Assembly: GCA_964431655.1 (NCBI GenBank)
Contig: CAYSKJ010000069.1
Coordinates: 1 to 15,656 of the forward strand
DNA: 15,656 nucleotides
Direction: 5' to 3'
DNA from: CAYMEV01 sp964431655 [NCBI: uncultured bacterium]
GTDB taxonomy: Bacteria > CAYMEV01
Part shown: piece by piece, positions 7,296 through 13,910 of the stretch
Layout: the number at the start of each line of letters is the position of its first letter
How positions within the stretch are numbered: the stretch's first letter is position 1
Notes under the pieces: model-generated
What the model was told of the DNA's origin: nothing
The model's database searches: none
Seen by the model: only the letters and a program-made list of their open reading frames with translations
Program-made: the position numbers and the translations under genes

Positions 7296-7323
7296 TTGAC
7301 TGATGTGTATATTTTTATATAAT
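7296..7323 (+). promoter_or_regulatory. Strong sigma-70 promoter of the cyclophilin gene
   Basis: TTGACT (7296-7301) and a perfect TATAAT (7318-7323) are separated by 16 bases. Transcription would begin near 7330. This rules out an upstream in-frame start at 7303 and supports the ATG at 7354, which has AAAGGAG (7338-7344) in front of it. Confidence 0.6.
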
Positions 7324-7353
7324 TGTGCAAGCCTGATAAAGGAGTATAGGCCG

Positions 7354-8244
7354 ATGCCATTCAGAAAGACCTGTTTTTTATTTTTTCTGCTTTCTTTAAG
7401 CCCCTGGATTTCCGGTTTTGAAATTATCCTTGAAAGGACTCAGGACTACTATTATTCAAGCAGTCCTGTTAATATCAGATTCATTATTTATAACAGCAGG
7501 GACAAGGATATGGCTTTATCAGAAAAAATCATAAATACCGAGAGCTTAATGCTTAGAAAGGATGGAGGTTTTATTGCGAGGAAGGATAATACTGAAAATT
7601 TGTTCCAGCCTCTGCCGTCAAACCTCAAACCCGGTACTCAGATTATCCAGACCATTGATATCAAAAATCTGTTTCTGATTAATGAAACAGGCCTTTATAC
7701 CCTCAGTTACCGGAACTCCAGCACCGAAATCCCTGTAATCATGGACTATGATCCCTCCAGGGATTATATGGCAATAGTAAAAACTGATTTTGGCGAGATG
7801 AAAATCAGGTTTTTCCGAAAAATCGCCCCTGCTGCCGTTAAGAATTTCATTGATCTTGCCAACCTTGGATTTTATGACGGTTTGACCTTTCACAGAGTAA
7901 TACCGGGTTTTGTTATTCAGGGAGGGTGCCCCAGGGGGGACGGAACCGGGGATGCAGGATATAGCCTGAAGGCTGAAATAAGCGATGCCAGGCACCTCAG
8001 GGGAACAGTCTCCATGGCCAGAGGAAGCAGTCTTGATTCAGCAGGGAGCCAGTTTTTCATATGCCTGGACAAACAGCCCATTCTTGATTTCAAATATACG
8101 ATCTTCGGTGAGGTATATGAAGGCATGGATACAGCAGACAAAATAGCATCGGTAAAAACTACCGGGCATGAATCAGAACCCTTTGACAGTCCTGTCGAAC
8201 CTGTCTATATACGGCAGATAATAGTAAGGGAATCAGGGAATTAA
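7354..8244 (+). CDS. Exported cyclophilin-type peptidyl-prolyl isomerase with extra N-terminal beta domain
   Basis: From the ATG at 7354 the protein is 296 aa. Residues 1-21 are a signal peptide (basic start, then a CFLFFLLSLSPW core), so it is exported. Residues about 22-130 look like an all-beta, Ig-like domain that I cannot name; the pattern resembles BsuPI-type folds but weakly. Residues about 138-292 are a cyclophilin domain, with FHRVIPGFVIQGG at 179-191 including the catalytic Arg181 and Gln189, GTVSMARG at 217-224 and SQFFICL at 232-238. The cyclosporin-binding Trp is replaced by Phe246 (LDFKYTIFG), as in many bacterial enzymes. It would catalyse proline isomerisation in folding envelope proteins. 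Usual bacterial cyclophilins are about 160-200 aa, so the N-terminal domain is an addition. It is transcribed alone from a strong promoter. Its stop overlaps that of the convergent 55-aa gene. Confidence 0.9.
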   Translation: MPFRKTCFLFFLLSLSPWISGFEIILERTQDYYYSSSPVNIRFIIYNSRDKDMALSEKIINTESLMLRKDGGFIARKDNTENLFQPLPSNLKPGTQIIQTIDIKNLFLINETGLYTLSYRNSSTEIPVIMDYDPSRDYMAIVKTDFGEMKIRFFRKIAPAAVKNFIDLANLGFYDGLTFHRVIPGFVIQGGCPRGDGTGDAGYSLKAEISDARHLRGTVSMARGSSLDSAGSQFFICLDKQPILDFKYTIFGEVYEGMDTADKIASVKTTGHESEPFDSPVEPVYIRQIIVRESGN

Positions 8245-8408
8245 AGGAAAAGTACGGCTATCCAGGCAATTGCCACAGCTGCGGCAAACAGAATCATAAA
8301 CTCTTTGAGGCCTCTTTTTATTCCAGAAATAAATTCAGGACATACTATCACATTATATACAAGGGCATATACCAGCAAAATTACTGTAAAGAGTATGAAA
8401 TTTATCAT
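8241..8408 (-). CDS. Small 55-aa two-helix membrane protein
   Basis: On the minus strand an ATG at 8408 opens a 55-codon frame ending with TAA at 8241. The product has two hydrophobic helices, about residues 3-22 (FILFTVILLVYALVYNVIV) and 38-55 (FMILFAAAVAIAWIAVLFL). A basic loop, ISGIKRGLKEF, links them. It begins inside the stop of the upstream DUF6677-like gene by a 4-base ATGA overlap, with AGAGGGAAGA as ribosome site just before it. That arrangement is typical of a real, coupled gene. No gene begins elsewhere in this stretch, and without it 160 bases would be empty. I do not recognise a family. A role with the preceding membrane protein is inferred from the overlap. Confidence 0.7.
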   Translation of the reverse strand: MINFILFTVILLVYALVYNVIVCPEFISGIKRGLKEFMILFAAAVAIAWIAVLFL

Positions 8409-8803
8409 TCTTCCCTCTTAATTTCCTTTCTATAAATATCTCCGGCATCAAGAATCACCAAGAAGTTAAGCAGGCCAGGGACTATGTTGAAGACAACCCC
8501 GGAATCGTAGTAAACGCCTGTAAGGTTATTCTTAAAAAGTTCGAATACCGTGGAAATTATATATATGCTTCCATTGAATATCTGAGCTGTAAAGCCAAGA
8601 AAGGTAAAGTAGGATTCCCCATCCAGGAAGAAGCTCCTTCCTCCAAGAAACAGGCCCGCAATAAAGGTAAGGGTAAGCACCGCGAAGAAGAAAAGGCCCT
8701 TGTCTTTCTTACCCAGAAGATAATGACCTGAACCCGGTATAAGCCAGGCAATGAACATAAGAAAAAATATATTGCTCTTGACCCTGTTTTTCATTTCTTG
8801 CAT
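8405..8803 (-). CDS. DUF6677-like small membrane protein
   Basis: The 132-aa protein is hydrophobic, with helices at about 11-29, 37-55, 64-90 and 103-119. The N-terminal block IAWLIPGSGHYLLGKKDKG (18-36) is the pattern of TM2-like/DUF6677 proteins, and the ending VVFNIVPGLLNFLVILDAGD (103-122) resembles the DUF6677 C-terminus. Function is unknown for the family. The start is uncertain: an ATG at 8803 (used here) and another three codons later at 8794. A perfect TTGACA with a TAAGAT box 16 bases on overlaps the first ATG, which would favour the 8794 start on a leaderless message. The gene overlaps the 55-aa membrane protein by ATGA and is divergent from the glycosyltransferase gene. Confidence 0.75.
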   Translation of the reverse strand: MQEMKNRVKSNIFFLMFIAWLIPGSGHYLLGKKDKGLFFFAVLTLTFIAGLFLGGRSFFLDGESYFTFLGFTAQIFNGSIYIISTVFELFKNNLTGVYYDSGVVFNIVPGLLNFLVILDAGDIYRKEIKREE

Positions 8804-8829
8804 CTTATTTCAATGTATATTATTGTCAA
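8802..8829 (-). promoter_or_regulatory. Candidate promoter of the DUF6677-like gene, overlapping its first ATG
   Basis: On the minus strand a perfect TTGACA (8829-8824) and TAAGAT (8807-8802) are 16 bases apart. The -10 overlaps the ATG at 8803, and transcription would begin at about 8795, next to the ATG at 8794. Either the message is leaderless or the true -10 is elsewhere. Confidence 0.3.
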
Positions 8830-8860
8830 GTAAAATGCACAATAAAAGGATGGAGCCTTA

Positions 8861-10144
8861 ATGACAGGATTCATAAATAAAATAGCGGGAATTAATGCAA
8901 AATACCTGATTGCCTTTATTATTATTCTGAATTTTTTGGCTAAAATCCTTCTTCTGGCAGTAATGGGTCCGGGGTCACCCCCTGTAGACGATGGCGTGGA
9001 TTACTATGAAATAGCGAAGAACCTTGCGGGCTCTCTGGAGTTTTCCGGCGTGTTCGGCATAACTTCCGCAAGAGCTCCCATGTACCCCTTTTTCCTCGGG
9101 CTTTTATTTGCCCTTTCAGGTGGTAATATAACAGCTATCCGCATATTGCAGATACTTTTATCCCTGCTGATTTTTCCTTTATTATACCGGTTTTTAAAAA
9201 AAATAGGTACAGGAAAACAGGTTGCAATAACCGCGCTTGGGCTGTATGCCCTCTACCCTGCTTTCATTTACCTGCCCTACAGGCTCCTGACAGAAAATCT
9301 GTTTATACTGCTTCTGATGCTTTTTTCCCTGGTATTTATCAGGTACAGAAACATTAAGGACTGCATTTTCTGCGGAGTCCTTTCAGGGCTTCTTGCCCTG
9401 ACAAGGCCCATGTTTCTTTTGTACCCCTTCTTTTCTCTGGTTTATCTGTTTTTTCACAGGGAAAAAAGTCTGAGACGTACTGTCAGAGATTTTTCCATAA
9501 TATCAGTTTTCATGCTTGTCACCATAATGCCCTGGACCATAAGGAACTATAAGCTTTGGGGAGGTTTCTGCCTCATAACCACAAACAGCGGGAATACTAT
9601 AATGATTAACAATAATGATTTTCTATTTGACATAAAAGGCCCCGCTCCCCAGAACAGGGTTTTCAGGATGGAGAAACTGCACCCGGATTTCATGCCGGGC
9701 ACTGAGTTATGGGAAAGCATGAACGAGCTTGAAAGGGACAGAGAACTTCAGAAAAGGACTTTTGACTGGATAAGGAACAACCCTGTTTCCTTCATCAGAC
9801 TCATCCCTGTAAAGCTATGGTCCTTCTGGCACTACAGCCAGAACCCCCAGACCCCCGAGATAAAAAAATCCGTGCAGGATATCGGATCGGCCCTCTCATA
9901 CCTTGTTCTTCTGCCCTTCATGTTTTACGGTTTTTTGATATCCTTCCGGTTCATGAGATTTCCGGATCAGCTCTATCCCGTATCTCTCCTGGCCCTTTTT
10001 CTCTGCACAACCATTATTTTCGGAGGCAGCCTCAGGTTCAGACTCCCCTTTGACCTTTTCCTGATCATATGGGCAAGCATGGGCATATCCCACATCTCAT
10101 CAATACTGGGAGGTATTTTCCTTGGAAAATTCCGGCGGGAATGA
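8861..10144 (+). CDS. Glycosyltransferase family 39 / ArnT-like integral membrane protein
   Basis: The 427-aa protein has about nine to eleven hydrophobic helices, for example at 14-35, 93-112, 120-140, 145-161, 168-186, 208-225 and several near 330-420. It carries GT-C hallmarks: an acidic pair D43-D44 in the first external loop (SPPVDDGVDYYEIAKNLA), RAPMYPFFLG at 71-80, TRPMFLLYP at 181-189 and PWTIRNYKLWGG at 224-235. The family (PMT/ArnT, GT39/83-like) transfers a sugar from a polyprenyl-phosphate donor to a lipid or protein on the outer face of the inner membrane. Donor and acceptor are not readable here. The ATG at 8861 has GGATGGAG about 6 bases upstream. Its end overlaps the next gene by 23 bases, so the two are co-expressed. 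No clear promoter was found in the short gap upstream. Confidence 0.82.
   Translation: MTGFINKIAGINAKYLIAFIIILNFLAKILLLAVMGPGSPPVDDGVDYYEIAKNLAGSLEFSGVFGITSARAPMYPFFLGLLFALSGGNITAIRILQILLSLLIFPLLYRFLKKIGTGKQVAITALGLYALYPAFIYLPYRLLTENLFILLLMLFSLVFIRYRNIKDCIFCGVLSGLLALTRPMFLLYPFFSLVYLFFHREKSLRRTVRDFSIISVFMLVTIMPWTIRNYKLWGGFCLITTNSGNTIMINNNDFLFDIKGPAPQNRVFRMEKLHPDFMPGTELWESMNELERDRELQKRTFDWIRNNPVSFIRLIPVKLWSFWHYSQNPQTPEIKKSVQDIGSALSYLVLLPFMFYGFLISFRFMRFPDQLYPVSLLALFLCTTIIFGGSLRFRLPFDLFLIIWASMGISHISSILGGIFLGKFRRE
10108..10113 (+). promoter_or_regulatory. Ribosome binding site that fixes a TTG start
   Basis: GGGAGG lies 8 bases before the TTG at 10122, inside the end of the glycosyltransferase gene. 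No in-frame ATG occurs for the first 45 codons of the downstream gene, so this site decides the start. Confidence 0.6.
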
Positions 10145-11801
10145 GAAAGAGACACGCATCATTGCTGAAGAGCTTTATAATTATTATAAGGGACATCCGA
10201 ATATAAATACCGAGTTATGGCTTGAACTGCTTCTTTTAGAGCTTTCCAGGTCCCTTATGATGACAAGGCATGATATCGAGAATCTTCTGGAAGATATTAT
10301 CAGGAAGGAAAAGAACCTGAGCCCGGAAAACCTCACCCCATCTGATAAAAAGGAACTGTTCCGCGAAATATCTGAATGGCTTGTTGCTGAAGGTATCCTC
10401 AAAATGGTTAAAAGCTATGAAAACAGAATTGCATATGGAATACAGGAAGGTTTTCTCATAAGAATTAATGAGATAATTAAAGTCAGCGTTATTAAGGAGC
10501 TGGGCAATATTCCCAGGTTTGAGGATATGGAAGGATTGAAAAATTATCTCGTTGATAATTACCTTATCGACACATCATGCCTTGTAGGAAGCGGAAAAAG
10601 AATGAATGTCTATAATTTTATACCCCTTAGCTACCCCCTTCCCTTTCCCCGTGAAGATAGTCTTACAAAGGCCATAAATTTCAAATACCATGACAAATTC
10701 CTTGTAATCAGGGTAATGAACAACATTTACAGGGAATTTTTGAGCGATAAACTGGAAAAATCAGAGCATGGATCCATTGAAGATTTCAATGCCATGAATC
10801 CCTTTTTCACCTATAAAACCTCCGATCACCCGTCTGAGCAGATCAATAAGGCAAAAATGGCAAGAAGCATGATAAAAAGCGGACTGCTTCTCAAAGAACA
10901 CCTTAAGGGAAAATCCATTCAGAAAAAATCCTTCAGTTTCATACCTCCCCTCATGATTCTTAAGGTAAAGCTTCAGAATTCAAATACCCCGGAATATGTT
11001 ACAATACAGCAGAAGGTATTAAAAAGGGGTGAAATAAGCCTGTTTGACAGCAATTTCATATCGGACCTGGCATCATCAAAAAGCTTCCGGTATAAAGTAC
11101 TTGGTTTTATCAGGGCAATAAAGAGGCTTTTTGCGTTTAAGGGCCTTATGCCTGATCTGATAGGCAGCGGGAATATTCTGTATAATGAGTTTAAAAACAT
11201 ATACCTTGTGGATATAAACAATGTATGCAGAGAGCCTGATTTTCCTGCTCTGGCCACGATTCTCCTTATGCGGGACATAAAGATGGCACTGATGGAAAGC
11301 CTTGGGTTTTCAATTCTAAGAAAAATGAATATCGGGGACCTTCAAAGGAAAGTATTGGAGAGGAAAGCTGATTCCGGTCTTTTAAAAGATTTTTTTGACA
11401 GCTGCCAGGAATTGAACAGAAAGCTGCCCCTGACCCCGGAAATTGCTGATGCCCTTATGGATTTTGACAGCTACCAGGATGAGACCCTGCTGTCCTTCCT
11501 GAAATCCGTAAGATTCCTTGATGACCTGAATGAACCGGTATTCCTTCACAATATGGATAAGCTGTTTCATATTGAAAGGCTAATTCACCGGTATAGAAAA
11601 GGCGGTCCTGAATCGCTTCTGAAGGATGACCCCTTTTATGATATCCTGGACTATAAAAAAGGGGTATGGGAAAAGAAGTCAACCTATTGCCTGAAAGATA
11701 TCCTGGAAAACAAAAAGAAGGGGTGCTCCAACTGGATATCCTTCTATACCATGGGTTTCTACAGCAGTTTTGTATCCAGCCGGCAAACCGGCGGTTTGTA
11801 G
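10122..11801 (+). CDS. Large protein with a predicted kinase-like (APH/LPS-kinase-type) domain
   Basis: The 559-aa protein has no signal peptide or membrane helix and I do not recognise a named family. Residues 1-145 are helical and charged. From about 150 a kinase-like order appears: a glycine-rich LVGSGKRMNVYNF (154-166), a strand KFLVIRVM (192-199) with Arg where the ATP-binding Lys is expected, a hinge-like PEYVTIQQKVLKRG (290-303), and a helix before GLMPDLIGSGNILY (341-354) and IYLVDINN (360-367). D345, N351 and D364 would match the catalytic Asp, metal-binding Asn and DFG-type Asp of APH/YrbL/Kdo-kinase folds. HxD is MPD, and the Asp-to-Asn distance is one residue longer than usual. 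It could be an active kinase or a pseudokinase. It starts with TTG, overlaps the glycosyltransferase by 23 bases, and may phosphorylate a surface glycan or lipid (inference). Confidence 0.6.
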   Translation: MENSGGNEKETRIIAEELYNYYKGHPNINTELWLELLLLELSRSLMMTRHDIENLLEDIIRKEKNLSPENLTPSDKKELFREISEWLVAEGILKMVKSYENRIAYGIQEGFLIRINEIIKVSVIKELGNIPRFEDMEGLKNYLVDNYLIDTSCLVGSGKRMNVYNFIPLSYPLPFPREDSLTKAINFKYHDKFLVIRVMNNIYREFLSDKLEKSEHGSIEDFNAMNPFFTYKTSDHPSEQINKAKMARSMIKSGLLLKEHLKGKSIQKKSFSFIPPLMILKVKLQNSNTPEYVTIQQKVLKRGEISLFDSNFISDLASSKSFRYKVLGFIRAIKRLFAFKGLMPDLIGSGNILYNEFKNIYLVDINNVCREPDFPALATILLMRDIKMALMESLGFSILRKMNIGDLQRKVLERKADSGLLKDFFDSCQELNRKLPLTPEIADALMDFDSYQDETLLSFLKSVRFLDDLNEPVFLHNMDKLFHIERLIHRYRKGGPESLLKDDPFYDILDYKKGVWEKKSTYCLKDILENKKKGCSNWISFYTMGFYSSFVSSRQTGGL

Positions 11802-11810
11802 ATTATTTAT

Positions 11811-13283
11811 TCATCCCTTCAGCCTGTATAGAATATATCTGCCGTAATCCTTGAGCTTTATTATAAACTCATCTGTGTCAAAGAGCGGATATCCGAAAAA
11901 GAACATAATCCTGGGAACCCAGCGGAAGCCCTTTTTCGTAAAGAGCTTCATAAGGGGCAGAAATGTTCCGGGAAGAATAGAAAATATAGGTATAAGCTGT
12001 TTTATGGCATTTGCCTCCTTTTTATAGGGGTGATTAAGGATAGATATCCTGTTCCATGTATTAAAGCCCTTTTTACCCATCATAACACTCTGAAATCCTT
12101 CATTGTCAAGATATCCCATTTTTATTGACTCTTCCGTAAGCTTCACCCCGGGAAAGGGATAAAAATTAAAGGATGCTGTATTATCAGGCTTCAAAGATTT
12201 ATTGAGGCTCACAGTTTGCCACATCTCACCCACAGTCTCGGTGGGGACTGCAAAAATAAGCTCGGTAAGCAGTTTGATGCCTGTTTTGCGTACCATTTCA
12301 GCAGCATTTAATATCTCCTCATTCTCCATCCTCCTGCCCATGATGCCTTCGCGTATCCTGGCGCTTCCCGACTGCACACCCATGGACACAGACCTGCATC
12401 CACTCTCTTTAAGCATCCTGAGTGTTTCCAGATCAATGCTCTGGGGCGATATATTGCACTGGAAGGGAATATTTATCCTGGTGCTGTATTCTTGACAGAA
12501 ATCTTCCAGCCACTTTTTATTTACAGTAAAAACATCATCATAAAACCTTATCTTTTTTAGGCCATATTTTCCCCTGAAATAAAGAAGCTCTTCGATGACA
12601 TTCTCCACACTTCTTCTCCTGACCATGGGCTGTCCGCTGTAAAGCCGGTGATAAAGCTCATTTATGCAGTAGGTACATTTGTAGGGACAGCCCCTGGATG
12701 TCATTATGGTATAGCGGGTAGAAAATACCCTTTCCCTGTAATAAAGGTCCTTGTCAGGGAAAGGGAGTGCATCCAGATCCCGTATAAGAGGGGCGGGATC
12801 ATTCCTAATAATATTATCTCCATTTTTATGCCAGATATTAGGTATATCAAATCCCCTTTCCTTTTTAACAGCTTTAACAAGTTCATAAAGGGAATGCTCC
12901 CCTTCCCCTACGCAGATATAATCAAAGCATCCAAGCTCAAATACCTTTTCCTGGAGTGTAGTGGCATGTACTCCCCCCAAAACAGTGGGTATTTTAAAAT
13001 TCTTTTTTGCATAATCAGCCAGCTCCCGGATTGATGCAAAGGTAAGGGTAACACTGGTAAATGCAATAATATCGGGCTCAAAATCTATGATTGAGCTCCT
13101 GAACCTTTTAAGGAGCTTATTATTTTTAGCGGTTCTGATAAAAAATATATCATCGAATCCCGGGTCAAAAAAAAGCCTTGTTTCAATTCCCCTGCTCTTA
13201 AGATAGGAAGAGAGGTATTCAATCCCCAGATTTTCCTCACCCCTTGAAACAAGCAATACTTTGCCATATTCAATCCTATTCAT
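11811..13283 (-). CDS. B12-binding domain radical SAM protein (third copy)
   Basis: The 490-aa protein has a cobalamin-binding-type domain at about 8-140, with VLLVSRGEENLGIEYLSSYL, PDIIAFTSVT at 70-79, LGGVHATTL at 102-110 and YICVGEGEHS at 122-131. It is followed by a radical SAM domain at about 188-400 with cluster ligands C199-x3-C203-x2-C206 in MTSRGCPYKCTYCINE, FYDDVFTVNKKW and VSMGVQSGSARI. The tail (about 425-490) carries hydrophobic and basic segments, suggesting loose membrane contact. It is typical of the large family of B12-dependent radical SAM methylases and cyclases; no substrate is evident. Its ATG overlaps the end of the upstream protease-like gene by 8 bases, with AAGGGAAAAAAGAG ahead of it, so the pair is co-translated. 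It lies in a different transcription unit from the tandem radical SAM pair and is convergent with the kinase-like gene, 9 bases apart. Confidence 0.9.
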   Translation of the reverse strand: MNRIEYGKVLLVSRGEENLGIEYLSSYLKSRGIETRLFFDPGFDDIFFIRTAKNNKLLKRFRSSIIDFEPDIIAFTSVTLTFASIRELADYAKKNFKIPTVLGGVHATTLQEKVFELGCFDYICVGEGEHSLYELVKAVKKERGFDIPNIWHKNGDNIIRNDPAPLIRDLDALPFPDKDLYYRERVFSTRYTIMTSRGCPYKCTYCINELYHRLYSGQPMVRRRSVENVIEELLYFRGKYGLKKIRFYDDVFTVNKKWLEDFCQEYSTRINIPFQCNISPQSIDLETLRMLKESGCRSVSMGVQSGSARIREGIMGRRMENEEILNAAEMVRKTGIKLLTELIFAVPTETVGEMWQTVSLNKSLKPDNTASFNFYPFPGVKLTEESIKMGYLDNEGFQSVMMGKKGFNTWNRISILNHPYKKEANAIKQLIPIFSILPGTFLPLMKLFTKKGFRWVPRIMFFFGYPLFDTDEFIIKLKDYGRYILYRLKG

Positions 13284-13752
13284 CTCTTTTTTCCCTTACA
13301 AGATTCTTAATACATTTAATAATTTTGCCGGTTCTGCTTAAGAGTTCCGGTGAAATACCAAGTTTTACCGCCGTATTTTTCGGCTGAATTCCAATAAAGC
13401 GTATATCCCTGCCGGGATAGAGCTCCAGGCCAATGCTGACAGCATCAGCCACTGAGAAGCTGTGCAGAAAGCGCAGATGGTCTTTGTTATGCTTAATACC
13501 TTCATAATCCATTATCTCATAATCTCCTGGATTTCTATTCATCATCGCACAATCAATGATTATAACCCTTTCGGATTTTTCAATAATACTTATTATGGAA
13601 AAGGGATCCTGTCCAGCATTATAAAGCTTTATACCCCCATCATCTGCAAAATCCCTGTCTTTTTCCAGCAGAGAAACAATAAATCCTCCTATTGCATCAT
13701 CGCCCCTGAGTTCATTTCCTATGCCTACTATTGAGGTACATCCCTCATCCAT
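13276..13752 (-). CDS. Hydrogenase maturation protease family protein (HyaD/HycI, peptidase M52)
   Basis: The 158-aa product fits the M52 family in length and motifs: SIVGIGNELRGDDAIGG at 7-23, VIIIDCAMMNRNPGD at 63-77, LHSFSVADAVSIGLEL at 96-111 and FIGIQPKNTAVKLGISPEL at 119-137. The nickel-sensing residues of HybD-type enzymes have counterparts in E14, D67 and H97, so it may be active. The family removes the C-terminal peptide of [NiFe] hydrogenase large subunits after Ni insertion; related proteins act on other targets. No hydrogenase or Hyp gene is present in this window, and its only partner is the radical SAM gene that it overlaps by 8 bases. Start at 13752: ribosome site AGAGGG about 11 bases upstream, slightly far. 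A good promoter precedes it. Confidence 0.82.
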   Translation of the reverse strand: MDEGCTSIVGIGNELRGDDAIGGFIVSLLEKDRDFADDGGIKLYNAGQDPFSIISIIEKSERVIIIDCAMMNRNPGDYEIMDYEGIKHNKDHLRFLHSFSVADAVSIGLELYPGRDIRFIGIQPKNTAVKLGISPELLSRTGKIIKCIKNLVREKRDE

Positions 13753-13786
13753 AAAATCTGTTTCCCTCTTTAAGAACAGTCAGGCT

Positions 13787-13815
13787 AATATATAATAATC
13801 CTCCAATTTTATCAA
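13787..13815 (-). promoter_or_regulatory. Candidate sigma-70 promoter of the protease/radical SAM unit
   Basis: On the minus strand TTGATA (13815-13810) and TATATT (13792-13787) are separated by 17 bases. Transcription would start near 13780, about 28 bases before the ATG at 13752. Confidence 0.45.
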
Positions 13816-13850
13816 GAGTATAAATAAGGATTATATTTTTCAAATAGATA

Positions 13851-13879
13851 TTCACATTTGCTTTTAATTATGCTAATGT
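13851..13879 (+). promoter_or_regulatory. Candidate extended -10 promoter of the SPFH pair
   Basis: TTCACA (13851-13856) and TAATGT (13874-13879) are 17 bases apart. TGC directly before the -10 makes an extended -10 element. The ATG at 13911 is preceded by a strong AGGAGG at 13899-13904, 6 bases away. Confidence 0.45.
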
Positions 13880-13910
13880 AAATGCATGAATAAAAAAAAG
13901 GAGGAAAAAT

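Noticed and set aside
7303-7353. Longer cyclophilin start upstream of 7354
   Set aside because: It would begin inside the TTGACT/TATAAT promoter and would bury the signal peptide behind 17 extra residues.
11779-11792. Hairpin GCCGG-CAAA-CCGGC near the end of the kinase-like gene as a terminator
   Set aside because: The stem is only 5 base pairs, lies inside the coding sequence and is not followed by a T-tract, so I do not call it a terminator.
12648-13034. A 128-aa open frame opposite the third radical SAM gene
   Set aside because: It is antisense to a well-supported radical SAM protein and has no recognisable features.
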